From Tritrichomonas musculus (lineage: Eukaryota > Parabasalia > Tritrichomonadida > Tritrichomonadidae): a stretch of 64,000 bases of DNA. The translations under genes and the position numbers were made by a program. The stretch is from positions 434,001 through 498,000 of the forward strand of contig JAPFFF010000004.1 of NCBI GenBank assembly GCA_039105265.1, given 5' to 3'. Below, piece after piece: positions 52,094-62,600 of the stretch. The notes below the pieces were generated by a model. The model did no database searches and was not told the origin of the DNA. It worked only from the letters and a program-made list of their open reading frames with translations. Within the stretch, counting starts at the first letter, position 1; each line of letters opens with the position of its first letter.

Positions 52094-52693
52094 AAATATA
52101 ATTACAAATTAATAATATTATACTAAAAATATATTTAAAATAAATATTTTTTTATCTTATTGATATCATTATAACTTTATAAACAAATATGAGAAAAACA
52201 ATTAATTGCTAATGAATTTTTTATCAGCAGAGAAAAATACTATCTTCTATGATTAGCTATTGAATGTGAGACTATTACCACAAAATTTTATTTCATTCAT
52301 AACAATAATTGATATACATATATTAAAATAGAAATATTAAATACATTATAATGGATTTCGCTAGAAACTTTTTGAAATTGTGGATCTCGAATAAATACCT
52401 GATAATTGATCCAAAAAAACATACAAATTTGTAAAAGAAAGTGATATTGCATGAAAAAGAGATTATTTATTATTTATTTAAAAAGATTTTTTAAGATAAA
52501 AGGTTATCATTAATAAATGAATAAAATTTATCAAAAAGTTTAACCATTTTATTCAAAAAATGTCAAGTATAAACCTAAGCATCCAAAAAGTTTACAAATT
52601 CAAAGAGTTGTCAAAAAGTTTCAACCTTTTGGATATATATTGCTTTTTTACAATGCAAAAACAATAAAATTCAATATATTGAATTCTAAGAAA
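52094..52693. promoter_or_regulatory. Intergenic with three CAAAAAGTTT motifs before the LRR gene
   Basis: TATCAAAAAGTTTAACC (52529-52545), ATCCAAAAAGTTTACAA (52581-52597) and TGTCAAAAAGTTTCAACC (52609-52626), all in the coding orientation, the last about 70 bases before the chosen start. Three copies within 100 bases make this the clearest occurrence of the motif in the window. Confidence 0.5.
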
Positions 52694-55600
52694 ATGGGAG
52701 ATAGTATTCATGTTGATCTTGAAGAACTTCAACATTATCCTCCTTTGGGCCATGAACTAATTCCACCCGTATTTGTTGATAAAGGAATTATGCCAGATCG
52801 TAAAGGTGGTGGAAAAACCAAAAAATGTCGTATATTTATTAATCTTTCTGGGGTTTATTTCCTTAGACCTCTCCACATGTCTAAAGATTATAAAATTTCA
52901 GAATATATTCCTTTATATACTATTTCTCAAATTCATTATAATAATGAAAAAAGAAGAACAATTGTTACTAACAGAAGAAAAGAATTATTTTATGAATGCG
53001 ATTTTCCTGATGAATTAATTTCAAAGGTTCTTCAATGCAAACAAACTCTATTTGCTGGAATAGAAGATCCAAACCCAATCCAATTAGTTGGATTTCCATT
53101 TGATCTTTCTCAAGCAGATGTGCCACCTCCAGAAAATATTTTGATGCTTAGATATATTGTGTTCTGCCAACGCTTTAATGATGTACCAGACCCATTGATT
53201 ACACAAACATTAAAGAGCTTTGACCATATACATCATGAATTTTTAGTGTTTGGCCCTGAATGCAAAATTCCATGCAACCAAAAGGTTCTATTAATCCCAA
53301 TTCAAATGGCAAAAGTTCAGAGAGTTTACTTAAATGGCACTTCCCCTTATGCAGCTTGCAGGTTTGCTCATATGCTTCTTAAACACTGTCCATCAGTGAT
53401 TTCCATTGTTTTTGCCAATTATTCGTTCCTGCTTCCTGATCAGCTCAGACTTGTCAAAGTTCCATCTCATAAACTTTTGTCTCTTGCATTTTACAATTGC
53501 TCGTTCAATGAGAATCAATATGATTCTCTTTTCGAACAACTATATAAATATCGTGGAGATTATGAAAGATTATCTTTTGACGGCCTTTCATTCACAAAAT
53601 CACAGTTTGAGAAATTAGTTAATTCTATAATAAATTCAAGATGCCTTAAGTCTCTTGAATTTTTAGAATTTAACAACTTTGAAACAAAAGATATTCCTTC
53701 TGAATTTGTATCATCTTTGATTAAAAGACTATTGAAGCGCAAACGCTTTGTTCAAAGATTGTCTGTTTCGGGATGGAACAGCCCTCTTTCAATTGGACTT
53801 GACCTATTTACAAATTCTCCTTACACAACTGATATTATTTTGTCAAATCAGGACATGACACAACCAATTCCTGAATCATTCCGCCTATTCCAACAAGCAA
53901 TTAATCACTTAGATTTCAGCGGTTCCTCATTCACTTTTGCATCACTTCATAGTCTTTTCAAAGTTTTATCTCCAATTACTGCCAAAATGACTCAGATGAC
54001 ACTTAATTTATCAAATATTCAAATGCCACCAGACCAATGGACTCAATTTTACAATTCTTTATCAACTCTACCCAAACTTAAGTGCCTTAAAGAACTCGAT
54101 TGGTCAGGAAATCCTATTGATAATGCATTCATTGTTCCTTGGGTGAATTTCTTCTTTGGATCTAGCAAAATTACCTTTTTGAAGATTGATTCTATTTTTG
54201 GTTCAGCAAGAATTGAAGATCTCAGAATACTTATTAATACAATTGGGCCAAATAAATTATGGGGAATTTCTATTGGAGGTACTCCAGAACAACACTTTGG
54301 CGGAAACATTCAATTGTTAATGAATGTTATCAATGATCTCGGAACGTTACATTTCCTTTATCTAAATGGCCAGCAAATTTCTGATATGGATACATCTAGC
54401 GTTCAAGAATACCTCAATAATCACAATAATCTTTGTGAATTTTCAATTGACGAATCAGCTATTTCAAGTGAATCTAGATTATTTGACTTTTACACAAACA
54501 TACTTCAATTACCAATTACAGCTGTTGCCAGACCAGAAAGAGATCTTGATCGCCTAATTACTCCTGTTCTCTCTTATCTTCAAGATTCCATGAAATATTC
54601 AGAGTTCAGAAAAGCATTCCATGAGAAAAAACAATTACTTGATGACCCAGGAAGATCAATCTTCTTATGCACAATTGCAAAAGACCAATTCGAACGAGAG
54701 AAATATGTTTCGTTTAATCAAAAATATCCTCATGCATACTTTAATGTTAGAAAAACAGATCCATACTTCCTCTCACCAACACCAGACAAGCCTCCATTTC
54801 CATCTCTTTCTCGTTATAAAGCTAAAGGAGGCCAATTCAAAACACTTGCCTCACTTCAAGGAAGCCTTCTTAAGGCGCCAACTTTTGCGCCAACATATTT
54901 ACATCCTGAAATAAACGAATATCCACTTCCAGTTGCATTTAAAGAAGGTGAAGGTCAACCTACTAATAATTTTGTTCCAATCAAGATGTTCCCAATTACT
55001 CGTCCAGAACAACCATTCTTAGAACTTCTTCTTTATGAAGAAACAGGCAATGAAGATGAAATTGAAACAAATATCTCAAGAATGAGAACTACATATGACT
55101 CATCATTAATGGTTGGTGAACAAGAAAACTATAATTACAATCAATATGGCCAAGAAGATATGATGGGTCCAGTTCCAACAGGTGAGTATGCTCAAGATGA
55201 AATTATGAATGCTCAAGACTTCCAACTAAATCAGTATTCACAAGATCAACAATACTATTTTGCAGAAGATCAAGAAGGACAAAACTTTTACCTCAATCAA
55301 TTCAACGACGTTCCCAATTTATATCCTGGACAACAATTTATATCAGATCCATACTCTGGACAACAGTTTATATCAGATCCATACACTGGACAAACTCAGC
55401 AATATGACCAACAAACATATGACCAAACTCAACAATATGACCAACAAACATATGACCAAACTCAACAATATGACCAACAAACATATGACCAAACTCAACA
55501 ATATGACCAACAAACATATGACCAAACTCAACAATATGACCAACAAACATATGACCAAGGTCAACAATTTAATCAAACTCAACAATTTGATCCTAACCAA

Positions 55601-56323
55601 CAATATGATCCTAACATGCAATACGATCAAACTCAACAATTTGATCCAAACGCTCAATACGATCCTAACCAAACTCCAGTGGGAGACAATTCTGGATTCC
55701 AACAATTTGATCCAAACCAGCAGTTTGACCAAAACCAACAATTTTATCCAAACCAGCAGTTTGATCCAAACCAGCAGTTTGATCCAAACCAACAATTTGA
55801 TCCAAATCAGCAGTTTGATCCAAACCAACAATTTGATCCAAATCAGCAATTTGATCCAAATCAGCAATTTGATCCAAATCAGCAATTTGATCCAAACCAA
55901 CAATTTGATCCAAACCAGCAATATGATCCAAACATGCAATATGACCCAAACATGCAATACGATCCAAACCAGCAATATGATCCAAACATGCAATACGATC
56001 CTAACCAGCAATATGATCCAAACATGCAATACGATCCTAACCAAACTCCAATGGGAGACAATTCTGGATTCCAACAAGTTGATGGAGGATTTTCTATTCC
56101 AGCACCAGCAGATAACTCAACTCTTCAACCACCAGAAAATGGTCTTTTTATTCCAGCACCAGTAGATGGAGTAAATGCACAACCTTTAACCGATCCTGCT
56201 TCAAACCAAGCACCTGCTGGAGACTCATTAGTTCCACCAACTGGCCAACTTCAAACACCTACAGGAGGAATTCTCATTCCTCCACCAATTCAACCACAGC
56301 AACAAGACCAACCTCCACAATAA
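52694..56323 (+). CDS. Leucine-rich-repeat protein with long Q/N-rich tandem-repeat tail
   Basis: 1209 residues from the chosen start MGDSIHVDLEELQHYPPLGH; an in-frame ATG 18 codons earlier is possible but encodes a non-conserved lead and sits nearer the promoter motifs. Residues about 30-130 resemble a PH-like domain. Residues 140-640 hold irregular LRRs of the CARMIL/RNI type (LKCLKELDWSGNPIDNAFIV, INHLDFSGSSFTFASLHSL). Then a linker with PFPSLSRYKAKGG, and from about 820 on a tail rich in Q, N, Y, D and P with tandem repeats. The layout (PH-like, LRR, disordered tail) recalls CARMIL-type actin regulators, common in trichomonads, but no capping-protein motif was seen. The tail may be sticky or phase-separating. 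Confidence 0.75.
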   Translation: MGDSIHVDLEELQHYPPLGHELIPPVFVDKGIMPDRKGGGKTKKCRIFINLSGVYFLRPLHMSKDYKISEYIPLYTISQIHYNNEKRRTIVTNRRKELFYECDFPDELISKVLQCKQTLFAGIEDPNPIQLVGFPFDLSQADVPPPENILMLRYIVFCQRFNDVPDPLITQTLKSFDHIHHEFLVFGPECKIPCNQKVLLIPIQMAKVQRVYLNGTSPYAACRFAHMLLKHCPSVISIVFANYSFLLPDQLRLVKVPSHKLLSLAFYNCSFNENQYDSLFEQLYKYRGDYERLSFDGLSFTKSQFEKLVNSIINSRCLKSLEFLEFNNFETKDIPSEFVSSLIKRLLKRKRFVQRLSVSGWNSPLSIGLDLFTNSPYTTDIILSNQDMTQPIPESFRLFQQAINHLDFSGSSFTFASLHSLFKVLSPITAKMTQMTLNLSNIQMPPDQWTQFYNSLSTLPKLKCLKELDWSGNPIDNAFIVPWVNFFFGSSKITFLKIDSIFGSARIEDLRILINTIGPNKLWGISIGGTPEQHFGGNIQLLMNVINDLGTLHFLYLNGQQISDMDTSSVQEYLNNHNNLCEFSIDESAISSESRLFDFYTNILQLPITAVARPERDLDRLITPVLSYLQDSMKYSEFRKAFHEKKQLLDDPGRSIFLCTIAKDQFEREKYVSFNQKYPHAYFNVRKTDPYFLSPTPDKPPFPSLSRYKAKGGQFKTLASLQGSLLKAPTFAPTYLHPEINEYPLPVAFKEGEGQPTNNFVPIKMFPITRPEQPFLELLLYEETGNEDEIETNISRMRTTYDSSLMVGEQENYNYNQYGQEDMMGPVPTGEYAQDEIMNAQDFQLNQYSQDQQYYFAEDQEGQNFYLNQFNDVPNLYPGQQFISDPYSGQQFISDPYTGQTQQYDQQTYDQTQQYDQQTYDQTQQYDQQTYDQTQQYDQQTYDQTQQYDQQTYDQGQQFNQTQQFDPNQQYDPNMQYDQTQQFDPNAQYDPNQTPVGDNSGFQQFDPNQQFDQNQQFYPNQQFDPNQQFDPNQQFDPNQQFDPNQQFDPNQQFDPNQQFDPNQQFDPNQQFDPNQQYDPNMQYDPNMQYDPNQQYDPNMQYDPNQQYDPNMQYDPNQTPMGDNSGFQQVDGGFSIPAPADNSTLQPPENGLFIPAPVDGVNAQPLTDPASNQAPAGDSLVPPTGQLQTPTGGILIPPPIQPQQQDQPPQ
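55396..56045 (+). repeat. In-frame tandem repeats of the LRR protein tail
   Basis: First block (55396-55558): five copies of a 33-bp unit encoding TQQYDQQTYDQ. Second block (about 55690-56045): more than a dozen copies of an 18-bp unit encoding PNQQFD, shifting to PNMQYD at the end. A larger unit ending PNQTPVGDNSGFQQ/PNQTPMGDNSGFQQ brackets the second block. Copies are nearly identical at DNA level, so copy number is probably polymorphic, and assembly across it should be treated with care. Confidence 0.85.
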
Positions 56324-56380
56324 TTCAAATAAAATTTATACTTCTAATTAATTCATATTATTTTATATTTTATAATTATT

Positions 56381-56446
56381 CAAAAAGTTTAGTTATTTGA
56401 TCCTATTAAAAAGTTCTCAAACCTTTTAAATTTAAGTTTTTCAAAA
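56381..56446 (+). promoter_or_regulatory. Candidate promoter motifs of the second RBR gene
   Basis: TTCAAAAAGTTTAG at 56379-56392 and TATTAAAAAGTTCTC at 56404-56418, 60-95 bases before the ATG; also AAGTTTTTCAAAAACC at about 56434-56449. Confidence 0.45.
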
Positions 56447-56472
56447 ACCCAAAATTTTGTCACAACATAAAA

Positions 56473-58773
56473 ATGAGCGAAGAAGTAGATTTTACTTTTA
56501 TGCAGAACGTTGGACAAGAAATCAATGAAATTTTATTTAATGACCCGGAGCAAGATGACTGGATTAACCAAGTTATTGATTATTACAACGAAAATAATTC
56601 TTATCCTAGCGACACTATTCATTATATTAAAGATTATATCTTCAAGAAAAAATTACCAAACTCACCAACTATTGTGGATGACATTAGCTTAATTATTCAA
56701 GATGATGAAAACTTAGAAAACTTGCTAACTTGCATCTTCTTTCCTTCAAATGAAGAGTACATGGAGAATTATGAAGAGGAAGAACAAATTTTTGTGGATG
56801 ATACAAATAACAATGAGCAACAAATAAATACAGCAGATCTTAGTCCTGAAGAATATTTTGAAAATAAAATTACGAATACAATGAATACATTATACTTGTC
56901 GCACGATATTGCATATGCTTTACTTAAAAAGTTTAATTGGAGTCAATCAAGTATATTAGAAACATGGTTTACAAAACAGGCAAAAATTCTTGAATCATTG
57001 CGAATTAAATTAGGAAGTGAAATGGTACCAAATCTCAAATCTCCTCTTGGAATCAGGGAGGCCGGAAATGGAGAATGCCCTTTATGCCTTGACGATGGCG
57101 ATCTCCTTGAGCTATATTGTGGTCATAAAATTTGCAAAAATTGCTTAATTCGTGAATTAAGCGAACTTGTTTTACAAAATAAAGTACCAGTCTGCCGGCA
57201 GGCTACTTCAAAGCAAATTTGCGGAGCAGAGATAATGTGCAGTGTCGTTAAACAATATCTAAATTCTGAAATTTTCAAAAAGTATCAAAGACTGATCTTG
57301 AAAGATGAAATCGTACAAGATCCTGAAGTTAAAGAATGCCCTAATGGGGAATGCGACTGGATTATCACTACTGCAAATTCACTTCCATGCCATATTGGAA
57401 AGTGCCCAAAGTGTTGTTCAGTCACTTGCCTAAAATGCGCTCAAGGAGCTCATGCTCCTCTTATCATTTGCGATAAAATTGATGAATTTACAAAAAAAAT
57501 ATCAGTAGAAATGCGTGAACTAGAGCAAGATCAAGAAGCCTGGTTCAAAAGAGAAGATAGACTAAAGGAATATAGAAAAAGCAATATTGGTGAAGTAAAT
57601 GCTTCATTTGAAAAGGAATTGAATGCAATAAAGGAACGACAAAAGAAAGAATCTAATGAAGAACTAAAACGAATTAATGAATTAGATAAGGAAGTAAATA
57701 TCCTAAATGGCCAAATCGCAGAACTTTCTCGAAAACAAAATGCTTATATCGACCAGCAGAAGCCGATGAGCGAAATTAATATTATCAAAGATCAAATCGA
57801 AGAATTGCGCAAACAATATGATCAAAAAGTTGGTATGAAACAGCGTATTATGCATGATAGGAATGTTAATGAATCTGAAAGAAGAAACGAACTTAAAACT
57901 ACCCAAAAAGAACAATCTTTATTTATCGAAGCACTTCGAGATACTGGATTATATCAACGTAAGATGTACGAATATGAAATGAGTTTAAACAGCCGCGCTT
58001 ATCAAAACGTTTCTATAACAAGTAATGATGATGATGTAGTTTCAACAATGACCAAAAAATGCCCCAAATGTAAGGCTCCAATAGAACGAAATGATGGATG
58101 CAACCATATGACATGCCAAATTTGTAAATATCAATTTTGCTATGTTTGCGAAGAGCCTTGGAGCACTCATAAAGACTATTTTGTTTGTCCAAAATACAAG
58201 AAAGACATTGTAGCTACATCAAAGAAAGGGAGATCTCGATGTGGAATCGACTTTTCCAATATGAATGATAAAAAATATTATCCACCTCCAATGTCAGTTG
58301 AAAAAAGATCAGATTTTATGAGATGGAATAATCTTTATACTCAACATAATATGGCAAAAGAAAAATATGATAAATTAATGAAAAGCTTTTCCAAAAACGT
58401 TGATGAAAAATTAAGTAAAGGAGAAAAAGTATTACTACCTCACAAACTTTGCCCACGGAACAGAATAGCAAAGGTTCTAGAAGAAGAAATGAATGCTAAA
58501 GATGCCCATACATTGGCCATAAAAATTTTAAATACTATATTATTCGCCCAATCCATTCAAATTTGGGGATATCCTTCTCTGTACTATATGATGAAAGATC
58601 CTAGAAAAGCTAAAGTGTTCGAATTTAAACTTCTTCAAATGGGCGAGCAAAGAGATAAAATAATTGAGCTTATTTCAAATCCAACTTCAGTTAAGGCTAG
58701 TGATTTTAATTGCAATTTTGATGTACTCAATCAACAAATTGAAGATATTCTCATGTCTGCAGAGACGTTTTGA
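56473..58773 (+). CDS. Ariadne-type RBR E3 ubiquitin ligase, second copy
   Basis: 766 residues, colinear with the protein at 32.6 kb. UBA-like part (LSPEEYFENKITNTMNTLYL, about 125-180), RING1 (about 202-255, CPLCLDDGDLLELYCGHKIC), IBR (about 290-340, CPNGECDWIITTANSLPCHI), coiled coil (about 345-500), RING2 (about 530-575, CPKCKAPIERNDGCNHMTC) with the catalytic-position Cys in GCNHMTC, then CYVCEEPW and a helical C-terminal domain. Both paralogues keep every zinc ligand I could check, so both look active. Divergence is substantial at DNA level, indicating an old duplication. Likely to transfer ubiquitin from an E2 via the RING2 cysteine; substrates unknown. Confidence 0.9.
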   Translation: MSEEVDFTFMQNVGQEINEILFNDPEQDDWINQVIDYYNENNSYPSDTIHYIKDYIFKKKLPNSPTIVDDISLIIQDDENLENLLTCIFFPSNEEYMENYEEEEQIFVDDTNNNEQQINTADLSPEEYFENKITNTMNTLYLSHDIAYALLKKFNWSQSSILETWFTKQAKILESLRIKLGSEMVPNLKSPLGIREAGNGECPLCLDDGDLLELYCGHKICKNCLIRELSELVLQNKVPVCRQATSKQICGAEIMCSVVKQYLNSEIFKKYQRLILKDEIVQDPEVKECPNGECDWIITTANSLPCHIGKCPKCCSVTCLKCAQGAHAPLIICDKIDEFTKKISVEMRELEQDQEAWFKREDRLKEYRKSNIGEVNASFEKELNAIKERQKKESNEELKRINELDKEVNILNGQIAELSRKQNAYIDQQKPMSEINIIKDQIEELRKQYDQKVGMKQRIMHDRNVNESERRNELKTTQKEQSLFIEALRDTGLYQRKMYEYEMSLNSRAYQNVSITSNDDDVVSTMTKKCPKCKAPIERNDGCNHMTCQICKYQFCYVCEEPWSTHKDYFVCPKYKKDIVATSKKGRSRCGIDFSNMNDKKYYPPPMSVEKRSDFMRWNNLYTQHNMAKEKYDKLMKSFSKNVDEKLSKGEKVLLPHKLCPRNRIAKVLEEEMNAKDAHTLAIKILNTILFAQSIQIWGYPSLYYMMKDPRKAKVFEFKLLQMGEQRDKIIELISNPTSVKASDFNCNFDVLNQQIEDILMSAETF

Positions 58774-59169
58774 AACAACTTTCTATTATAATTCTGTAAT
58801 TAATAATATTCTAAATACAATCATTTAATTTACATTTCCTTCTTTTTTTAAAATAATTTTTAATACTTTTCAGATACTCAATTTTTTTTTTTTTTTTTTT
58901 TTTTTAATGATTTTAAGTTAAAACACTCTACAAAATCAAGGCTCTCCATATGGATTCAATAACATTTTAAGAATGTTGAATCATCTCCTATTTTTGACAA
59001 ATCATATGATATCATATGATACATTTTGTTGGATTGATTTTTTTTTTTTTTTTAATTCTAAATTCCCTTCCAAAATAATATGTGCATGATTGTTTATTAA
59101 AATAATATAACAAAAAAAGTGAAAAATTTCAGACAAATATGTTTTTTCCACATGTTTTGAGGATGATTG
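58774..59169. other. Intergenic between convergent genes, with two long T tracts
   Basis: T runs at 58882-58905 (24 bases) and 59038-59053. Between them, ATCATATGATATCATATGAT is a near-palindrome (about 59003-59022). No gene. Confidence 0.5.
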
Positions 59170-60231
59170 CTATTTTGAATTGAGTGATGCTTTGATAGCA
59201 TTTGAGAAATTCATCAATTTAATATAGTTAGGATCGTTTTGCATTCTTTTCTTTTTAGAATTACGATCTTTCCTCATTTTTATTTCATCTTCTTCATATT
59301 GACTTTTCTTCTTGTATTCATCTAAAGCTTCGTTGAAATAATCATTGAATTGGATATTGGGGTCTGTTAGCTCTGGGTCAATTATTGTAAAAGAACAATT
59401 AAAGTCTTCATCAACATACATAACGCCACCATCATTTCCGAAATTACAATAATTTGGAGCAGAAAAAATTGTAATTAAACCAATATCTTCTGTAAAAGGG
59501 AAGTCATAACCATTTTTAACTGCTTGGTGCGCTCTAAAAACGTATTCAAAACCATTTTTATTGATAAAATCTAGAAAATGATTTAATCCAAAGAAGACAC
59601 CTGTACCGCGATCATTTTCTTCCCATTCATCAACTTCATTATTTGGATCAGACCAAAGTAAATCAGAAAGCAAATCAGATGAATGTATTTCAATAGGGCG
59701 CTTAATACTATTTAAATCATTTTCTATATCGCGTAATTGCGGTGATATACCACCATGAACGCAAAATATTTTGTTTCCAATAACAGCAGCTATAGGGAGG
59801 CAATTAAAAACTCCACAGAAACATTTCCAAACATCTTTATCATATTTTTCAATGCATTCATCATAAAACCCAAATTGTTTTGTAATAACTGAACTTTCAT
59901 GATTTCCTCTAAGAAGATAAAAAGTGTTTGGATATAGAATTTTGAATAATAATAAATAACATAAATTTTCAACACCGTTTAAACCTCTATCAACGTAATC
60001 TCCAAGAAACAAATAACTATTCGATGATGGACTACCACATATATCGAAAATTCGGCATGTATCTCTGAACTGACCGTGGGTATCACCACAAATGATAATT
60101 GGAGGTTTGAGCTTTAATAAAGTTGGCTGATCTAGTAAAATACGTTTCACTGACTGACAAATCCATGTTATGTCTGTTTTTGATATTTTGGTTTTGTGCA
60201 TCAATTTTTTTAGTATAATATTTGCAAGCAT
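59170..60231 (-). CDS. PP1-like serine/threonine protein phosphatase
   Basis: 353 residues of the PPP family. Motifs: IICGDTHGQFRDTCRIF (GDxHG; Thr replaces the usual Ile), YLFLGDYVDRG, LLRGNHESSVITKQFGFYDE (RGNHE), FNCLPIAAVIGNKIFCVHGG and VFRAHQAVKNGYDFPF (second metal-binding His). All metal ligands and the phosphate-binding Arg are present, so it should be active. NCLPIAA and GFYDECIEKY point to PP1 rather than PP2A. The usual PP1 LRGNHEC has S after HE. The tail (about 60 residues, KKKRMQNDPNYIKLM) is longer and more basic than in PP1. A non-autonomous hAT element lies about 135 bases upstream of the start. Confidence 0.9.
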   Translation of the reverse strand: MLANIILKKLMHKTKISKTDITWICQSVKRILLDQPTLLKLKPPIIICGDTHGQFRDTCRIFDICGSPSSNSYLFLGDYVDRGLNGVENLCYLLLFKILYPNTFYLLRGNHESSVITKQFGFYDECIEKYDKDVWKCFCGVFNCLPIAAVIGNKIFCVHGGISPQLRDIENDLNSIKRPIEIHSSDLLSDLLWSDPNNEVDEWEENDRGTGVFFGLNHFLDFINKNGFEYVFRAHQAVKNGYDFPFTEDIGLITIFSAPNYCNFGNDGGVMYVDEDFNCSFTIIDPELTDPNIQFNDYFNEALDEYKKKSQYEEDEIKMRKDRNSKKKRMQNDPNYIKLMNFSNAIKASLNSK

Positions 60232-60366
60232 TTTTCAGATGATATAAATTTTTATGAAACGTGTATTTTCAAATGGCGAATTTTTTGCCCTTTAAAATGT
60301 AAAAATACGTTAACCAGCATTTTCCATTTAGTTTCTAATATAATAAAATGAAATATATCTATAAAA

Positions 60367-61418
60367 CAGGGATGTTTATCGATAGTGTCCGATAACGGTT
60401 AAATACGTTGCCAATATTATCGATATTATCGGGAGTAGAGTAGAATAACCGATACTATCCGATAATAAATATCATTATCGATAAAAACGGTTTTTATCAT
60501 GGCCAATAATGACCAATATTTTTAACTTTTTTAAGGTAAAGAAAAGATATTTACTAGAAATTATGGCTATTTAATTGTTATATAATTATATAAAAGTTAT
60601 TTTTTCAAGTAATGACATATAAAAAAGCTTGTATGTACAAATGATCAAATTATTAAAAAGGATTTTTTATATTTCATAGGAAATTAACTTTTATTATAAT
60701 AAAAGATAAGTAATGTATTATAATTCTAATAATATTTAAGTATGAAATTTAAAATCAATAAAGATAATTTTATTTTGGCAAAAAAATTAAATTTATCAAA
60801 AAGTGAACACGATAACTTTTTGTAAATTAATAAAATTCTCTCCATTTCTCTAAATATTTTTAGACTTGATATTCTTTTAATAAAAAAAAACGCAAATTAT
60901 TTTAGTAGCATTGCATTAATATTTCATTACATATTAAGATTCGTTAATTTGCAAATATGGAAATAATTTAATACTGAGAAGATATGAGGAAATTATCGTC
61001 TTATAACTTTGTTCTTAATCATAATCTTTTTTTGTTGGCCAATTGGTTCTTTTTTAAAAATTTTGAAAATAATCTTTTTATGTATTAATCAAAAACCTGA
61101 TTTTTTAGCTTCTCATTATTATATTGGACATATAATGCACTCTGACCTTATTTCGCTTATTTCAGCATGCACTATTGAAGTACAATTAAAAATATAAAAT
61201 TCCAAATTTTAATCAAAAAAGTAAAAAAAAAGTATGGAAATTTTATTATAAAATATCGGAGAATATCGAACCGTAACCGTCCGATAGTGACCAAATATCG
61301 GCGGTTTTACTTAACGTATTTATCGATAATTATTGGTTATCGAACAAATTTTTATCGATATTATCGGACTATCGATAATGAGCCGATAATCGATATTTAT
61401 CATCGATCGACAACCCTG
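60367..61418. mobile_element. Non-autonomous hAT element with 8-bp target-site duplication
   Basis: The element starts CAGGGATGTTTATCGATAGT and ends with the reverse complement of CAGGGTTGTCGATCGATGAT (15 of 20 positions agree). It is flanked on both sides by CTATAAAA (60359-60366 and 61419-61426), the 8-bp duplication expected of hAT transposition. Many CGATAA, CCGATA and TATCGATA words lie within 150 bases of each end, as in hAT subterminal binding sites. The 1052-bp body has no transposase; a 62-codon frame inside looks fortuitous. The perfect duplication suggests a fairly recent insertion. Confidence 0.85.
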
Positions 61419-61426
61419 CTATAAAA

Positions 61427-62600
61427 TATATAACTTTTCAAAAAGTCTTATTTTCTTTTTGTATTTAATGAGTAAAAATAGGTGTTCTAAAATTTTGTAA
61501 AGTACTCATATTACTTTTTTCGGTCAAATGTCACTATAATGATATATTATTAATGTTTAATAGCATATAAACTAATTTTTAAATAATACATATTGATTTA
61601 CCATACATTTTTGAGATATTTTGGATTATTTTTTGACAATTTTTTAAATGCATTTTTGGTCGGAAATTGGATTTTTCTATGATTATTTTATCGCTGCTAT
61701 TTATAAAAAGATAACTAAAAAACATAATGAAAGCCACTAAAGATGGCAAAAATTGCAATGAATTAAAAAAAAAATAAGAACAATATGCCTAATACATTAT
61801 TTTTGATGAACTAACAGAAAAAATCAAAGTTTATGATAATTTTATGCAATATATCAGATAAAAATATGATATTATCCATAAACTTGCATATTATGAAGGA
61901 TATTAATAATAAGTATAAATAACATATACAATTTGAATTTCAAAAAGAAAATTATGAATTATGATATAATGCATAGGTCATAAAAGAAACCAAACTGGAA
62001 GAATTTAACATATTTTTTCCCAATTTTCCCTAATATGCAGATAATAAGTAAAAAATTATCGGCCAAATATTCAATTGAATCTTTCTAAGAATAATTCATT
62101 TTTTAAATTTTTGAATTAATGTTTACATTCAAAAAATTATCGGATTAAAATTAATAATATCGTAAAAATGTATGGTAAATATTATTTAAAAATTATAATT
62201 ATAAATATAATTATAAATATAAAAATCCATAATTAAAATTCATACCAATCCTCCGTAAAATTTAAATTTCTGACACTTTACATAATTTTCGCACACATAT
62301 TAGTAAAAGATTATAATTCAATTATTCAATTGGGTAAATCTCTTTTATTATTCAAATATAATCAACCCAATTAACATTTATTTGCTTAATATCTTTATTA
62401 ATTTAAATAATTTTTTATATTTTATTCAATAAAATATTATAAATTATAATTTTTTTACTATATAAAATATTTATTCATATATAAATGCTTTTTATAAGGA
62501 AATAAAATAATTTTTTAAAAATTTGAAATACATTCATATTGAGGAAAAATAAAATTAGTTGTTGAATTGAATTTCTTCAAAAAAACTTAAGATATAAAAT
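61427..62600. other. Intergenic, AT-rich
   Basis: About 1.2 kb with no credible gene. TAACTTTTCAAAAAGTCTTA, a promoter-motif-like word, lies at 61431-61450 just outside the hAT element. Before the insertion it would have been about 140-160 bases upstream of the phosphatase gene. Confidence 0.4.

Noticed and set aside
55260..56165. Long open frames on both strands over the LRR repeat region
   Set aside because: They arise because the tandem repeats lack stops in several frames; codon order and context support only the frame of the LRR protein.
58882..58905. T tract as the poly-A tail of a retroelement
   Set aside because: No reverse transcriptase, target duplication or element body nearby; such tracts recur at 3' flanks here.
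61009..61197. 62-codon frame inside the hAT element as a transposase remnant
   Set aside because: No hAT dimerisation or catalytic motif; hydrophobic AT-rich composition suggests chance.
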